Shown: positions 1 through 8,624, counted from the first letter of the stretch. The stretch: 64,000 nucleotides of DNA from G038396625 sp038396625 (GCA_038396625.1 CP121688.1:1674001-1738000); one strand, 5' to 3'. The notes: generated from the letters alone by a model not told the origin. A program made the numbers and translations.

Positions 1-1
1 A

Positions 2-2167
2 AAACTAGTTGATAGGATTGTAAAAGATAAGAGATTCCTAGGAATCCACAAAGATGAGATTATTTTAGAATTATGCAAGGCTTTTTTTGTCAACCAATAT
101 GGAATAGATCTCTTAAATAAGATCGGTATAAAAACAGAAATAGAACGTAAATATTTAGATTTATTGCATGAAGTTAGAGATTTACAAAACTACAGTGATA
201 TTTTTGTTTTTTGTAATATATATGAGGATTATTTATCAATAAAGGATAAAGAAAAAACAGGAACTTTTTATACACCAGATTATATTGTTGACTATATGGT
301 ACAAAAAGCTTTGGTGCTTTACTTGAAGAAACAAACGGGATACTGCGAAAATTTATTATGTCAGAGTTTTGATAGACGGATATTATTTAATAAAGAAGAA
401 ATCGAAAAGATTTTAGAAGCAATGGATCAAGTTAAAATTATTGACATTGCCTGTGGAACGGGATTGTTTCTTATTAAAAGCTTTGAAAAAATATACAATT
501 ATAAAAGAAAACTTTATAAAAAAATAGGAGTAGCAAAAGAAGATTTTATCATAAGAAAGTATATTGTAGAGAAAAATATATTTGGTATTGATATTCAAGA
601 GAAGCCTATCCTAATTACGAAGATGGCATTAATGTCCTTAGTGTATGAACCAAAAGAAAGCTGTTATGAAAAATGGGCTCAGTTGAACATAGTAGTGGGA
701 GATAGTTTGACACAAGAGAACTTTTTTGAAAATAATCACTGTCGAGAAGTCACGAAAAACATTGATGGTTTTGATATTGTACTAGGAAATCCACCTTATA
801 TAGGAGAAAAGGGAAATAAAAATTTGTTTGACAAGATAAAACATACTACTTTTGGTAGCCGATATTATGAAGGAAAAATGGATTATTTCTATTTTTTTAT
901 TTATAAATCATTGGAAATTTTAAAAGAAAAAGGCGTATTGGGATACATCACTACTAATTATTTTATTACTGCCGATGGGGCCCAGTATTTAAGGAAGTTC
1001 TTAAAGAAAAATTGTACTTTTAGAGATATCGTAAATTTCAATGACTATGGAGTATTTAAGTGTGCTAAAGGACAGCACAATCTACTCTTCTTTTTAACAA
1101 AGGGATTTGAAAAAAATCAACCCATTCAAGTGAAATATATAAAAGGAAAAGACATCCCTATAGATAAAATATATGAAAACTTGCTTAGCTACAGCTCAAT
1201 ATATCCTGAAATTTATCAACAAACCATAGCTAATCAAGATCATTTATACAATGTAAATGGTCATATACTTGTACAAGGAAACCGGGGGTATGATAAGATA
1301 CTGCAAAAAATTCATGAAAAAAGCCAGTATACTTTGCACCAATTATGCAATATTAATCAAGGAATTGTCAGCGGCGCAGATAAAGTTACAAAAGATATGT
1401 TAGAGAATAAACTTTCCTCTCAGGCTATTGAAAAAAATAATATCCTATTAAATCAAGGAATTTTTGTTTTGACGAAAGATGAAGTAGAACAATTAAGTTT
1501 TTTGCAATTATATTATTTAAAGCCTATGTATAAGAATAGTGATATACATAGGTATTATGTCAATCAAAATTCGTTAAAATATATTCTATATCTTATGGAC
1601 GATACTTTTACAGGTAAAAAACCAGATAAATCAATTATAAATCACTTATATCAATATAAAGAAGTATTAGAAAAAAGAAGAGAGGTTATGAAAGGAACGA
1701 GAGTATGGTATGCGCTGCAGTGGCCAAGAAATCAAGAAATCTTTGAAGGTACTAAAATCGTCGTTCCCCATAGAGCGAAAGAAAATAAATTTGCACTAAG
1801 CCACTCTTCGTGGTATGCCAGCGCTGATGTATACTTTATTACTGCAAGGGAAAAAAACATTAATTGGCATGTGATGTTGGCCCAACTAAATTCTAAAATT
1901 ATGTATTTTTGGCTATATAATCGGGGAAAAAGAAAAGGAGATTGTTTGGAATTATATGCGAATCCTCTAAAAAGTCTACCTATTATAGCTAATGTTGAAA
2001 AAAATTATTGCAACAAAATCGTAAGTTTAGTTCAATGCATGATGAAAGGCAAAGAACATGAACAAAGTCAGAAAGAAATTGATCAAATGATGTATGATCT
2101 ATATGGATTAACGAATGAGGAAATAAAAGAAATAGAAAATTTACATATGGAAAATTTAGGAAAGTGA
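2..2167 (+). CDS. N6-adenine DNA methyltransferase, Eco57I/TaqI-like (5' end outside window)
   Basis: The reading frame is open back to base 2 with no stop, so the gene starts before the window; the TTG at 164 is only an internal candidate. Visible are a YTPDYIV segment typical of Eco57I/TaqI-like enzymes, SAM motif I DIACGTG (about 443-463) and catalytic NPPY (788-799). The C-terminal half resembles TaqI-type target recognition domains (ALQWPRN, then KIVVPHRA and SADVYF). The family methylates adenine in DNA. No restriction nuclease is visible nearby, so it may be an orphan enzyme or a fused R-M protein cut off here. The TGA overlaps the possible GTG of the next frame, so the two genes are probably co-transcribed. 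The architecture is like the clostridial orphan methylase CamA, but orthology is not shown. Confidence 0.85.
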   Translation, partial: KLVDRIVKDKRFLGIHKDEIILELCKAFFVNQYGIDLLNKIGIKTEIERKYLDLLHEVRDLQNYSDIFVFCNIYEDYLSIKDKEKTGTFYTPDYIVDYMVQKALVLYLKKQTGYCENLLCQSFDRRILFNKEEIEKILEAMDQVKIIDIACGTGLFLIKSFEKIYNYKRKLYKKIGVAKEDFIIRKYIVEKNIFGIDIQEKPILITKMALMSLVYEPKESCYEKWAQLNIVVGDSLTQENFFENNHCREVTKNIDGFDIVLGNPPYIGEKGNKNLFDKIKHTTFGSRYYEGKMDYFYFFIYKSLEILKEKGVLGYITTNYFITADGAQYLRKFLKKNCTFRDIVNFNDYGVFKCAKGQHNLLFFLTKGFEKNQPIQVKYIKGKDIPIDKIYENLLSYSSIYPEIYQQTIANQDHLYNVNGHILVQGNRGYDKILQKIHEKSQYTLHQLCNINQGIVSGADKVTKDMLENKLSSQAIEKNNILLNQGIFVLTKDEVEQLSFLQLYYLKPMYKNSDIHRYYVNQNSLKYILYLMDDTFTGKKPDKSIINHLYQYKEVLEKRREVMKGTRVWYALQWPRNQEIFEGTKIVVPHRAKENKFALSHSSWYASADVYFITAREKNINWHVMLAQLNSKIMYFWLYNRGKRKGDCLELYANPLKSLPIIANVEKNYCNKIVSLVQCMMKGKEHEQSQKEIDQMMYDLYGLTNEEIKEIENLHMENLGK

Positions 2168-2190
2168 CTAAGTTGTTGGAGGAAAAAAAT

Positions 2191-2820
2191 ATGAGATTTT
2201 ATGTGCTGGCAAAATGCATTGAAGAAGAAAAAGCTCATATTGTTATAGATTTTGAATCTCGATCTATAAAGAGAGTAGAGCTTAGTGAAAACATAGAAGA
2301 GGACAAAACTTATGTTTATGCTAATGAAGAATTAATACAGATAAGAGATGTAGGCTGGACGGTGAAAGAATCCTATCAATTAGCTTTTAATAAAATAAGA
2401 AAAATAGACTTAAAAGAATATAAATGGATTCGCTTGAATATAAAAGACAGATTAAAAATAGATGAAAACTATTTTATGTATAATCATGGAAAGTTAATGG
2501 GCAGAATTGTTAACGAAAAGGAAGTCAACCATATAAAAGATGAAGGCTTAGAAAAAATTCACAAAGTAATTGAGCGATTTTTAGAAGAAAGCATCGTTTT
2601 ATTACACAAAGGGAAAAAAATATATAGGATTTTTACATACAGCAAATTAAAAACATTTTTTTTAGAACAAAATAATCAGATTAGTATTGCACAATATTTA
2701 AACAAAGGAAATAAAACAATGGATCCAAATGTATTAAGAGGAATCAATAAGGATATCTTAGAAATTTATGAAAAACTAGGGAAAGTTGTAGAAACATTAA
2801 AAGAAAAGATAAATGAATAA
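2191..2820 (+). CDS. Uncharacterised protein downstream of the methyltransferase
   Basis: This is a 209-residue protein that I do not recognise. ATG 2191 is preferred because GGAGG (2178-2182) lies 8 nt upstream; an upstream in-frame GTG at 2164 overlaps the methyltransferase stop but has no ribosome site. The protein is charged, lysine/glutamate rich, with no signal peptide or membrane segment, and has a probable helical C-terminus. Its tight spacing to the methyltransferase suggests a shared transcript and perhaps a partner role, for example target recognition or regulation. That role is inference from position only. Confidence 0.7.
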   Translation: MRFYVLAKCIEEEKAHIVIDFESRSIKRVELSENIEEDKTYVYANEELIQIRDVGWTVKESYQLAFNKIRKIDLKEYKWIRLNIKDRLKIDENYFMYNHGKLMGRIVNEKEVNHIKDEGLEKIHKVIERFLEESIVLLHKGKKIYRIFTYSKLKTFFLEQNNQISIAQYLNKGNKTMDPNVLRGINKDILEIYEKLGKVVETLKEKINE

Positions 2821-2963
2821 ATTATTCTACTATGGATATCTCTAGCTTTCATCACCAAATCCTTATGATAGAATATTATATATTGAAAAATAATCAAGGG
2901 CTAAAGATTTTCAGATCAGAAACCTATGATATAGTCCCTTAGGTAGAAAGGAGGGCTATATGC

Positions 2964-4235
2964 TTGAAACCATTAAACATTTTTTTTCCTACAAAACAAT
3001 TGAGAGACGATTATATAAAAGAAGTATTTGCATTAACAGAAATTGTTTATAATGGAAATACATTAGGCATATTGATTGAAGGCATAACAGAAATTTGCTT
3101 TAGAAGCAAATATAAAAAAAATCCTGGGTATTGGGTGCAAATAAAATTTGATCATACGCAAGAATCTAAAAGGCTTATGGATAAAATTCAGAAATTAATC
3201 CCCAAGTTTTGGCTAGGACATAATGTTTTTTTTCCAAAGAAAGTAACAAATATGAACCAAATGGAAAAAATGTGGATACAAAAATACCATCTAATGAATG
3301 AAATGTATAATTCAAATGTATGGAAAATTTTTTTAAAAGAAGCAAGACTACACTTAGAAGAAGAGAGAATAGACGTAGCATGTATTGCTTTGTTTTGTAT
3401 ATATAAGAAGAATCCTTTTTTTCTAAAAAAATATAAACGATATTATTTGTTTGAAGATTTGGCTTACTATTATGAAGCAAGAAGAGAATTGGATAAAAGT
3501 ATTAAGTGTTTAAAGGCACAAGCCAGCCTTCAACCAAATTCAACAGAACCTTATTTGAATATGAGTAATTTTTTGCTATTACATGGACTTAATGAAGAGG
3601 CGATAGATGTTTGCAGACAAGGACTGAAAATAGATTTAGATGATCAGTATCTAAGGAATAACCTCCTTGTGGCATACATGAATGGACAACACTTTGATTT
3701 AGCTTTGACGCATTTACAAAACCTAGTCGTAGAGGACGCTGATGTTTCGATGTATTGGAAACTAATGGGCGATATCTTTTTTCAAACAGACAAAAATTAT
3801 TTGGCTATTGCGTGTTACAAAAAGGCATTGGATATATACTCTAAAGATATTTATGATTTGATAGAAGACATTTATTATGGATTAGGCATATGCTATGAAC
3901 AAGTGAATCAGTTTGAAAAAGCGGTTGGTTATTTTAAGAAAGTATTAAAATATGATGATACAGATATGGAGGTTTTGTTTCATTTATCTAAGATATATCG
4001 CTGTGAATTAAAACAATATGATGAAGCAGAGAACTATGCAAAAAAAATTATAAAATACTACCCTGAAAGTGGATATGGATACCATAATATGGGGTTAATT
4101 TATCTATATACAGGTAGATTAGAGCAGGCAAAATGGTATTTGTATAGGGCTAGAAAACTAATACCTGAATATAAGCCTGTGCATGATGCAATTGTAGAAT
4201 TAAAAGTAGAAAAAAGAAAATATCCTGCTCTTTAA
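2964..4235 (+). CDS. Tetratricopeptide repeat protein
   Basis: The start is TTG 2964, supported by AAAGGAGGG (2947-2955) 8 nt upstream. The ATG at 2960 is out of frame and soon stops. From about residue 150 to the end there are repeated 34-residue helical hairpins, including AIACYKKALD, AVGYFKKVLKYD and AKWYLYRARKL, as expected for TPR protein-protein interaction scaffolds. The N-terminal 130 residues are not recognisable. There is no signal peptide, so it is probably cytoplasmic. It follows the unknown gene after a 143-nt gap and ends in its own terminator. The partner is unknown. Confidence 0.8.
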   Translation: MKPLNIFFPTKQLRDDYIKEVFALTEIVYNGNTLGILIEGITEICFRSKYKKNPGYWVQIKFDHTQESKRLMDKIQKLIPKFWLGHNVFFPKKVTNMNQMEKMWIQKYHLMNEMYNSNVWKIFLKEARLHLEEERIDVACIALFCIYKKNPFFLKKYKRYYLFEDLAYYYEARRELDKSIKCLKAQASLQPNSTEPYLNMSNFLLLHGLNEEAIDVCRQGLKIDLDDQYLRNNLLVAYMNGQHFDLALTHLQNLVVEDADVSMYWKLMGDIFFQTDKNYLAIACYKKALDIYSKDIYDLIEDIYYGLGICYEQVNQFEKAVGYFKKVLKYDDTDMEVLFHLSKIYRCELKQYDEAENYAKKIIKYYPESGYGYHNMGLIYLYTGRLEQAKWYLYRARKLIPEYKPVHDAIVELKVEKRKYPAL

Positions 4236-4266
4236 TAAGTCAATGAATAATTCATTGGCTTATTTG
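4234..4266 (+). terminator. Rho-independent terminator after the TPR gene
   Basis: A 14-bp stem (one G-T wobble) with a TAA loop runs from AATAAGTCAATGAA to TTCATTGGCTTATT and begins within the stop codon of the TPR gene. The U-rich tail is short, so it may leak into the next gene. Confidence 0.65.
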
Positions 4267-4341
4267 TATGGATAACTTATATTTTAAGCATGTAAAAAAT
4301 GGGTACAATAAATATATATCATGCATGAAAGGAGAAAGATT

Positions 4342-4704
4342 ATGGGAAATGAAAAAGAAAAGCAGAACTTTAGAGAGGAGTTAGGTTTTGTACCACCAGG
4401 CGTAATGATTTCTGAAATTTTTGGAGAAAAATTTCAAGAAGTTATTTCTACGTATCACCATGAAATTTGGGGTGAAGGAGTAATACCTCTAAAATATAGA
4501 TATCTGATAGCATTAGCTACGGCAGTATTTGATGATAATGAAAAAAGGGCAAAATTAGAATTGAATAAAGCCATTAAATATGGGGCAACAAAAGAAGAAA
4601 TCATTGAAGTGCTAAAACAGCAGGTGTGGATGAAAGGTGCACCAATGCTTGTGAAAATCGCTCCCATTATTCAATATATGGAACAGAAATTTAGTAAAAA
4701 ATAA
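4342..4704 (+). CDS. Carboxymuconolactone decarboxylase/AhpD-like family protein
   Basis: The start is ATG 4342, behind GAAAGGAGA (4327-4335); an upstream in-frame ATG at 4321 lacks a site. The 120-residue product has the all-alpha CMD fold pattern: LKYRYLIALATAV, a central LNKAIKYGATKEEIIEVLKQ segment and a C-terminal hydrophobic helix. AhpD-type members use a CxxC pair as a disulfide reductase, but this protein has no cysteine, so peroxidase-linked thiol chemistry is unlikely. The reaction cannot be assigned. It stands alone and converges on the DUF1858 gene. Confidence 0.75.
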   Translation: MGNEKEKQNFREELGFVPPGVMISEIFGEKFQEVISTYHHEIWGEGVIPLKYRYLIALATAVFDDNEKRAKLELNKAIKYGATKEEIIEVLKQQVWMKGAPMLVKIAPIIQYMEQKFSKK

Positions 4705-4733
4705 CAAGCTTTTTCTAACCAACAAATGATTTT

Positions 4734-4774
4734 AAAAGACGAAAACCTCTATAAGCATAAAGGTTTTCGTCTTT
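4734..4774. terminator. Bidirectional terminator between convergent genes
   Basis: The stem AAAAGACGAAAACCT / AGGTTTTCGTCTTT has an A-run on the left and a T-run on the right, so it can end transcripts from both the plus-strand CMD gene and the minus-strand redox operon. Confidence 0.85.
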
Positions 4775-4777
4775 CAC

Positions 4778-4963
4778 TTATTTGTTTAGTTGTTCTAATA
4801 ATGCATCAAGATCAATACCATGAATTTCAGCTGCTTGTGCTAAAGATTCCATTTGAGATGATGGGCATCCTAGACAACCCATTCCAAAACTCATTAAAAT
4901 TTCTACAGCATTTGGATTCATTTTTAATGCGTCACTAATTAATGTGTCCTTTGTAATTCTCAT
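4778..4963 (-). CDS. DUF1858 redox-disulfide domain protein
   Basis: This 61-residue protein matches the DUF1858 type often described as a hybrid-cluster-protein-associated redox disulfide domain. It shows an N-terminal ITKDTLISDAL segment, then GMGCLGCP with two cysteines as CxxC, and the closing AAEIHGID. The family is thought to carry a redox disulfide or bind a cofactor, but a reaction is not established. It is the last gene of a three-gene minus-strand operon with a strong AAGGAGGAAT site before its ATG, which links it to the siroheme reductase-like protein and probably to nitrogen-oxide or sulfur stress. Confidence 0.85.
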   Translation of the reverse strand: MRITKDTLISDALKMNPNAVEILMSFGMGCLGCPSSQMESLAQAAEIHGIDLDALLEQLNK

Positions 4964-4987
4964 AGATATTCCTCCTTATCAAATGAT

Positions 4988-5650
4988 TTATTTTTTTAAA
5001 ATTGTATGAACAAAATTAGCTGTTTCGTCGCCATCTATTGAAACTACATGATAGCTAAAATCTGCATTGGCAGCTTCGACAAAAGCTTTAATCCATACCA
5101 TTCTCAGCTGATACATAATGTCAATATCTGCTTTTACAGATTCCCAATATTCTCGGTGTAAGCACCTAGTATTTTTCCACTCTACTAAATGGGGCTCAGC
5201 TACGGTAATATTATTTACATGATCGCATGGCATACCTTCTAAAATATAATTATTTAGGGATTTATAAATTGCAGGAGCACTGTCTGTTTCTCCCTTGAAT
5301 TTTGCATCAGTCCCACATTGTGTTCCTTGATTTTTATACGCAGTTAGTGCGATTTCTACTGCATCCTTGCCATATACTCTCAATACTTTAGTAAGGAAGG
5401 CAGCTTGTCTTGTTTCTGTAATAGAGATTTGATTTTGAAGCCATCCATGGATGTTTCCAGTATCAATAAGCTGATCCAAAGGTTTATCCTCTATAAAGGT
5501 TCCATAAATATTTGCAATTTCTGTTGCAAAATCATTGATTTCTTGACCGAATTTTTGTGCAAAAGATGTAATTAGATCTTTTTCTAAAGCTTCATGCAAC
5601 CTAACCTTTGTAAATAACCAATGATGTATGGGTCCTAAAAATTTGCTCAT
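4988..5650 (-). CDS. Conserved protein of unknown function in redox operon
   Basis: This soluble 220-residue protein is not one I can name. It begins MSKFLGPIHHWLF and carries three spaced cysteine motifs (TQCGTD, MPCDHVNN, TRCLHREYW) with neighbouring histidines, which could bind a metal or cofactor. No signal peptide or membrane helix is visible. ATG follows TGAAGGAGGAATACAA, a strong site. It lies between the siroheme reductase-like and DUF1858 genes, so all three are probably one transcript and act in one redox process. That is inferred from context. Confidence 0.75.
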   Translation of the reverse strand: MSKFLGPIHHWLFTKVRLHEALEKDLITSFAQKFGQEINDFATEIANIYGTFIEDKPLDQLIDTGNIHGWLQNQISITETRQAAFLTKVLRVYGKDAVEIALTAYKNQGTQCGTDAKFKGETDSAPAIYKSLNNYILEGMPCDHVNNITVAEPHLVEWKNTRCLHREYWESVKADIDIMYQLRMVWIKAFVEAANADFSYHVVSIDGDETANFVHTILKK

Positions 5651-5704
5651 TTGTATTCCTCCTTCATAAATAGCATAAATGATAATAATGTTATAGGATA
5701 TGAC

Positions 5705-6397
5705 TTATATCACATTATTTTGCTTTTTGTGGTTTTTAAATAACGCCATAACTTCTTTTTGAAACTGTTGGAAGCTAATTCTATCAATAAAATCTCCAAG
5801 TTTTTCTCCCATTTGGGCATTTTCATTGTAATAATCAATAATGACTTTTACTAAAGTAAAAACTTCTTCTTCGCTAAGTCCTATTGTTACAGTATTGGGT
5901 AATCTAGGATGAAATCCAGCACTTCCTCCAACTGTTACAATGTAGCCATCTACATCGGCTATTACACCAATATCTTTCGCATAAACACTGGTGCATGCAT
6001 TTCTACAACCAGCAACACCAATTTTGGTTCTGTTAGGGGTACTGGCTCCATAAAATGCTTTTTCAAGCTGAAACCCTAGCTTCAGTGAGTTTTGTTTGGC
6101 TCTTTTACAAAAAGATGCAGGACACATTTCTACATTTTTAACAGAATAAGGAGATAAGACAGCAGGCTCCATATCTAGCTCCGCCCAAACACTTTCTACG
6201 TCTTCTGGCTGAAGTCCAAGTATGGAGACTCTTTGTCCCGATGTTATTTTCAATGTTCCATTATATTTTTGAGCCACTTCTGCAATTTTAGCTAATTGCT
6301 CAGGCTTAATAAAACCGCCAGGAATTCGAGGTGTTATAGCATAGGTTTTTTTTCCATTTCTTACTTTTTGTAAGACTGCATATTTAGGGGTATTCAT
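5705..6397 (-). CDS. Siroheme/[4Fe-4S] nitrite-sulfite reductase-like protein (short form)
   Basis: This 230-residue protein has the ferredoxin-like half domain (GGFIKPEQLAKIAEVAQKY, ITSGQRVSILGL) followed by the siroheme-cluster region with CPASFC and GCRNAC. In the nitrite/sulfite reductase family these four cysteines hold a [4Fe-4S] cluster bridged to siroheme, and electrons pass to sulfite or nitrite. It is about half the length of assimilatory enzymes and resembles small single-repeat forms in anaerobes. The first pair is spaced C-x4-C, whereas the usual spacing is C-x5-C. It is first in its operon, with TTAGGAGGG before the ATG. The true substrate is unknown. Confidence 0.85.
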   Translation of the reverse strand: MNTPKYAVLQKVRNGKKTYAITPRIPGGFIKPEQLAKIAEVAQKYNGTLKITSGQRVSILGLQPEDVESVWAELDMEPAVLSPYSVKNVEMCPASFCKRAKQNSLKLGFQLEKAFYGASTPNRTKIGVAGCRNACTSVYAKDIGVIADVDGYIVTVGGSAGFHPRLPNTVTIGLSEEEVFTLVKVIIDYYNENAQMGEKLGDFIDRISFQQFQKEVMALFKNHKKQNNVI

Positions 6398-6464
6398 TTA
6401 TATCCCTCCTAATAAGGTTATTATAGTTTGTTGTTAAATTTATTATAAATATTTTATGTTTAAT

Positions 6465-6470
6465 AGAATA
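6465..6470 (-). promoter_or_regulatory. -10 element of redox operon promoter
   Basis: Minus-strand TATTCT lies 68 nt before the reductase-like ATG. No good -35 box stands at the expected place. Instead a Crp-type palindrome is centred about 40 nt upstream of the predicted start (near 6458), as in activator-dependent class II promoters. Confidence 0.5.
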
Positions 6471-6491
6471 CCATTTCTGTCACAAATTAGC

Positions 6492-6505
6492 GTGATTTAT
6501 GTCAC
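6492..6505. promoter_or_regulatory. Crp/Fnr-type operator GTGA-N6-TCAC
   Basis: GTGATTTATGTCAC has perfect GTGA/TCAC half-sites separated by 6 bp, the classic Crp/Fnr family layout. It sits between the redox operon and the divergent Crp/Fnr-family gene and is placed for class II activation of the operon. Confidence 0.65.
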
Positions 6506-6714
6506 TTATATTAAAATTTTATATATTTATTATAAACCATTTTCTTTTAAAGCTTTCCCCAACTATTCATTTAATATAGTATAATAAATGTAATCAAAAT
6601 TTAAACCAGCAAATGCATATGACAACTTTTAGTATGAAGAAATCTTGTTTGCGAAGTACTTATTTTTAACAAGGAAAGAAAGTTTTTTTAATTCATCATG
6701 AGAGGAGGCTTTTA

Positions 6715-7446
6715 TTGGACAGTAAATGGGTATGGCAATTTGTTGATCCAATAAATATAAAAATGAATAAGAACTTGGAACTATTAAAGCATATCCCCAT
6801 ATTTGCACAGTTAGAAAAAAGCTTTTTAGAAGAACTTGCATCTATAACCGTAGAAAAAAGATATAGAAAAGGAACCATTATTTTTATGGAAGGAGATAGG
6901 GGAGAGGCGCTTTACCTTATTAAATCAGGAAAAGTGAAGATATTAAAAAATTCTACGGATGGCAGGGAATTGATTTTAAATATATATGGCAGTGGCGATG
7001 TTTTTGCAGAGGTGACACTTTTTAATGAGGTAAATTATCCTGCTACTGCTGAAGTGATTGAAGATGCTACGATTGGTGTAATGATGAATAGGGATGTAGA
7101 AGAACTTGTTAAACACAATGCAGAGCTTGCTTTGCAGATCATCAAGGTCTTAAATAAACGGTTATATATGGCACAAATGAAATTAAAACAAATGGCACTG
7201 AGTGACACTTATGTAAGAACAGCTCAAATGATGATGAAGCTAGCACATGAACATGGTGTGGAGAAAAATGGTGTTATGGAACTTAAATTAGCATTATCAA
7301 GGCAAGAACTGGCAAATATGATTGGTACAACAAGAGAGACTGTAAGTAGAGCATTAAGTCAGTTCAAAAAGGAAGGATCTATAGAAATAAAAGGAAAGAA
7401 AATCATTATAAAAGATATAGAAAAACTAAAGAATTGGATTGAATGA
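6715..7446 (+). CDS. Crp/Fnr family transcriptional regulator
   Basis: TTG 6715 is the likely start, behind AGAGGAGG (6701-6708) with 6-nt spacing; an internal ATG at 6763 is the alternative. Residues about 20-140 form a cyclic-nucleotide-binding-type beta-barrel (GTIIFMEGDRGEALYLIKSGKVKI). The C-terminus is a winged helix with LSRQELANMIGTTRETVSRALSQF as the recognition HTH. There are no cysteines, so it cannot hold an Fnr iron-sulfur cluster; heme or another ligand is possible, as in HcpR-like proteins. It is divergent from the redox operon, with a GTGA-N6-TCAC site between them, and is its likely regulator. Confidence 0.9.
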   Translation: MDSKWVWQFVDPINIKMNKNLELLKHIPIFAQLEKSFLEELASITVEKRYRKGTIIFMEGDRGEALYLIKSGKVKILKNSTDGRELILNIYGSGDVFAEVTLFNEVNYPATAEVIEDATIGVMMNRDVEELVKHNAELALQIIKVLNKRLYMAQMKLKQMALSDTYVRTAQMMMKLAHEHGVEKNGVMELKLALSRQELANMIGTTRETVSRALSQFKKEGSIEIKGKKIIIKDIEKLKNWIE

Positions 7447-7470
7447 TGTTGCTAATGTATAGAGGGTACG

Positions 7471-7518
7471 AAAGGAACTGCAATGATTGTAACCATACAA
7501 TTATTGCAGTTCCTTTTA
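7471..7518 (+). terminator. Terminator after the Crp/Fnr regulator
   Basis: The stem AAAGGAACTGCAAT / ATTGCAGTTCCTTT encloses an 18-nt loop with further pairing and is followed by TTAAAT. Confidence 0.75.
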
Positions 7519-7528
7519 AATAATCCTA

Positions 7529-7557
7529 TTTACACAGATACAATCTGGTGATATAAT
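7529..7557 (+). promoter_or_regulatory. Sigma-A promoter of the ECF S-component gene
   Basis: TTTACA (7529-7534) and TATAAT (7552-7557) are separated by exactly 17 bp. The leader of about 40 nt is too short for a riboswitch, and I see none. Confidence 0.75.
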
Positions 7558-7606
7558 AAAATTACCAAGAAAAAACGGTACAATTTAAAATGGGAGGTAC
7601 CATACA

Positions 7607-8143
7607 ATGTATAAAATGAATGTAAAACAATTAACCATTGCAGGCTTGATGGCAGCTTTGGTATTAGTAGGTACAATGTTAATCCAAATACCAACACCAA
7701 CAAAAGGATATATTCATATTGGAGATAGCATGGTCTATCTTTGTGGAATATTATTAGGTCCTGTAGCTGGAAGTATTGCTGCAGCGTTAGGATCATTATT
7801 AGCAGATGTTTTTTCAGGATATGGTATATATGCACCAGCAACTCTTGTGATAAAAGGATTAGACGCTTGGGTTGTAGGATATATTTACCATAAAATTGCG
7901 TCAGATGAGACTTCCGTTATTAAAAAAGTTTTTTCACTGGGATTTGCCGTATTATTGGGTGGAATGGTGATGGTGTCAGGTTATTTTGCTTATGAAAGCA
8001 TGTTATATGGAGTTGGAACGGCTGTATTAGGTGTAGCTGGAAATATCACGCAGGCAATTGGTGGAGGTGTAATTGCAGCACCGCTTGTGTTTGCCTTAGA
8101 CAAAATAAAACTATTTCAAAAATTAAAAGAAAACTATAGATAA
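7607..8143 (+). CDS. ECF transporter S component (substrate-binding membrane subunit)
   Basis: This 178-residue integral membrane protein has about five or six hydrophobic segments and the typical S-component loop GYIHIGDSMVYLCGILLGPVAG followed by LADVFSGYG. Such proteins bind a vitamin or vitamin precursor and join the shared EcfAA'T energy module, which is absent here and presumably encoded elsewhere. ATG follows GGGAGG. There is a strong own promoter and a terminator on each side, so it is a single-gene unit. The substrate cannot be read from the sequence; no riboswitch gives a clue. Confidence 0.85.
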   Translation: MYKMNVKQLTIAGLMAALVLVGTMLIQIPTPTKGYIHIGDSMVYLCGILLGPVAGSIAAALGSLLADVFSGYGIYAPATLVIKGLDAWVVGYIYHKIASDETSVIKKVFSLGFAVLLGGMVMVSGYFAYESMLYGVGTAVLGVAGNITQAIGGGVIAAPLVFALDKIKLFQKLKENYR

Positions 8144-8154
8144 ACATTAAGATG

Positions 8155-8187
8155 GACTTCTAGCAATAGAAGTCTGAAATATTTTTT
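8155..8187 (+). terminator. Terminator after the ECF S component
   Basis: GACTTCTA and TAGAAGTC form an 8-bp stem with a stable GCAA tetraloop, then TGAAATATTTTTT. Confidence 0.75.
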
Positions 8188-8247
8188 GGAGAAAAGGAAA
8201 TAATATTGTTATTGCATCTTCAAAATTGGAAGGAAGTGAAAGGTTCT

Positions 8248-8556
8248 ATGCTAAATGGCATTAGTGAGAGAAGAGTGAAACTAAGTGACAAATACAAATT
8301 ATATATTGAAGTTCCTGAGAAAGAATATTTGACGATTTACGATAACAATATTAGTGTAGAAAATGCCAAAGATATTCTATGGCAATATTTGAATTTTCAT
8401 CAAGATGATGCAAGAATTAAGAATGTAGAGGTTAAGCATGATAAAAATAATCACAGCATCAATATCGAAGCAGACTTGATGTATGAAGGCAATGATCATA
8501 CCATAGGAAGATATACGCCAAATCATTTAAGATCACAAAAGGAACTTGAACATTAA
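8248..8556 (+). CDS. Small uncharacterised protein
   Basis: I do not recognise this 102-residue soluble protein. ATG 8248 follows GAAAGG (8237-8242); a TTG at 8206 would add 14 residues behind a weaker AAAGGAAA site. The sequence alternates short charged strands and one helix (ENAKDILWQYLNFHQDDARI) and ends in a histidine-containing basic tail. It stands between two terminators and seems to be transcribed alone or by readthrough. Confidence 0.6.
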   Translation: MLNGISERRVKLSDKYKLYIEVPEKEYLTIYDNNISVENAKDILWQYLNFHQDDARIKNVEVKHDKNNHSINIEADLMYEGNDHTIGRYTPNHLRSQKELEH

Positions 8557-8578
8557 ATAGCAGTAAAACATATTTAAA

Positions 8579-8624
8579 TAAAAGACATATTTTTTATAAA
8601 TGTATGTCTTTTATTTATTTTTTG
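8579..8624 (+). terminator. Terminator before comEC
   Basis: TAAAAGACATA pairs with TATGTCTTTTA (11 bp), followed by TTTATTTTTTG. Confidence 0.8.

Noticed and set aside
2821..2963. Hairpin GGGCTA/TAGTCCC before the TPR gene as terminator
   Set aside because: Mismatched stem, very long loop and no T-run.
4726..4938. Plus-strand 70-codon ORF
   Set aside because: It is antisense to the DUF1858 gene, which has family motifs and a strong ribosome site.
7517..7607. Riboswitch before the ECF S component
   Set aside because: The leader is about 40 nt and has no thi-box, RFN, preQ1 or similar motif.
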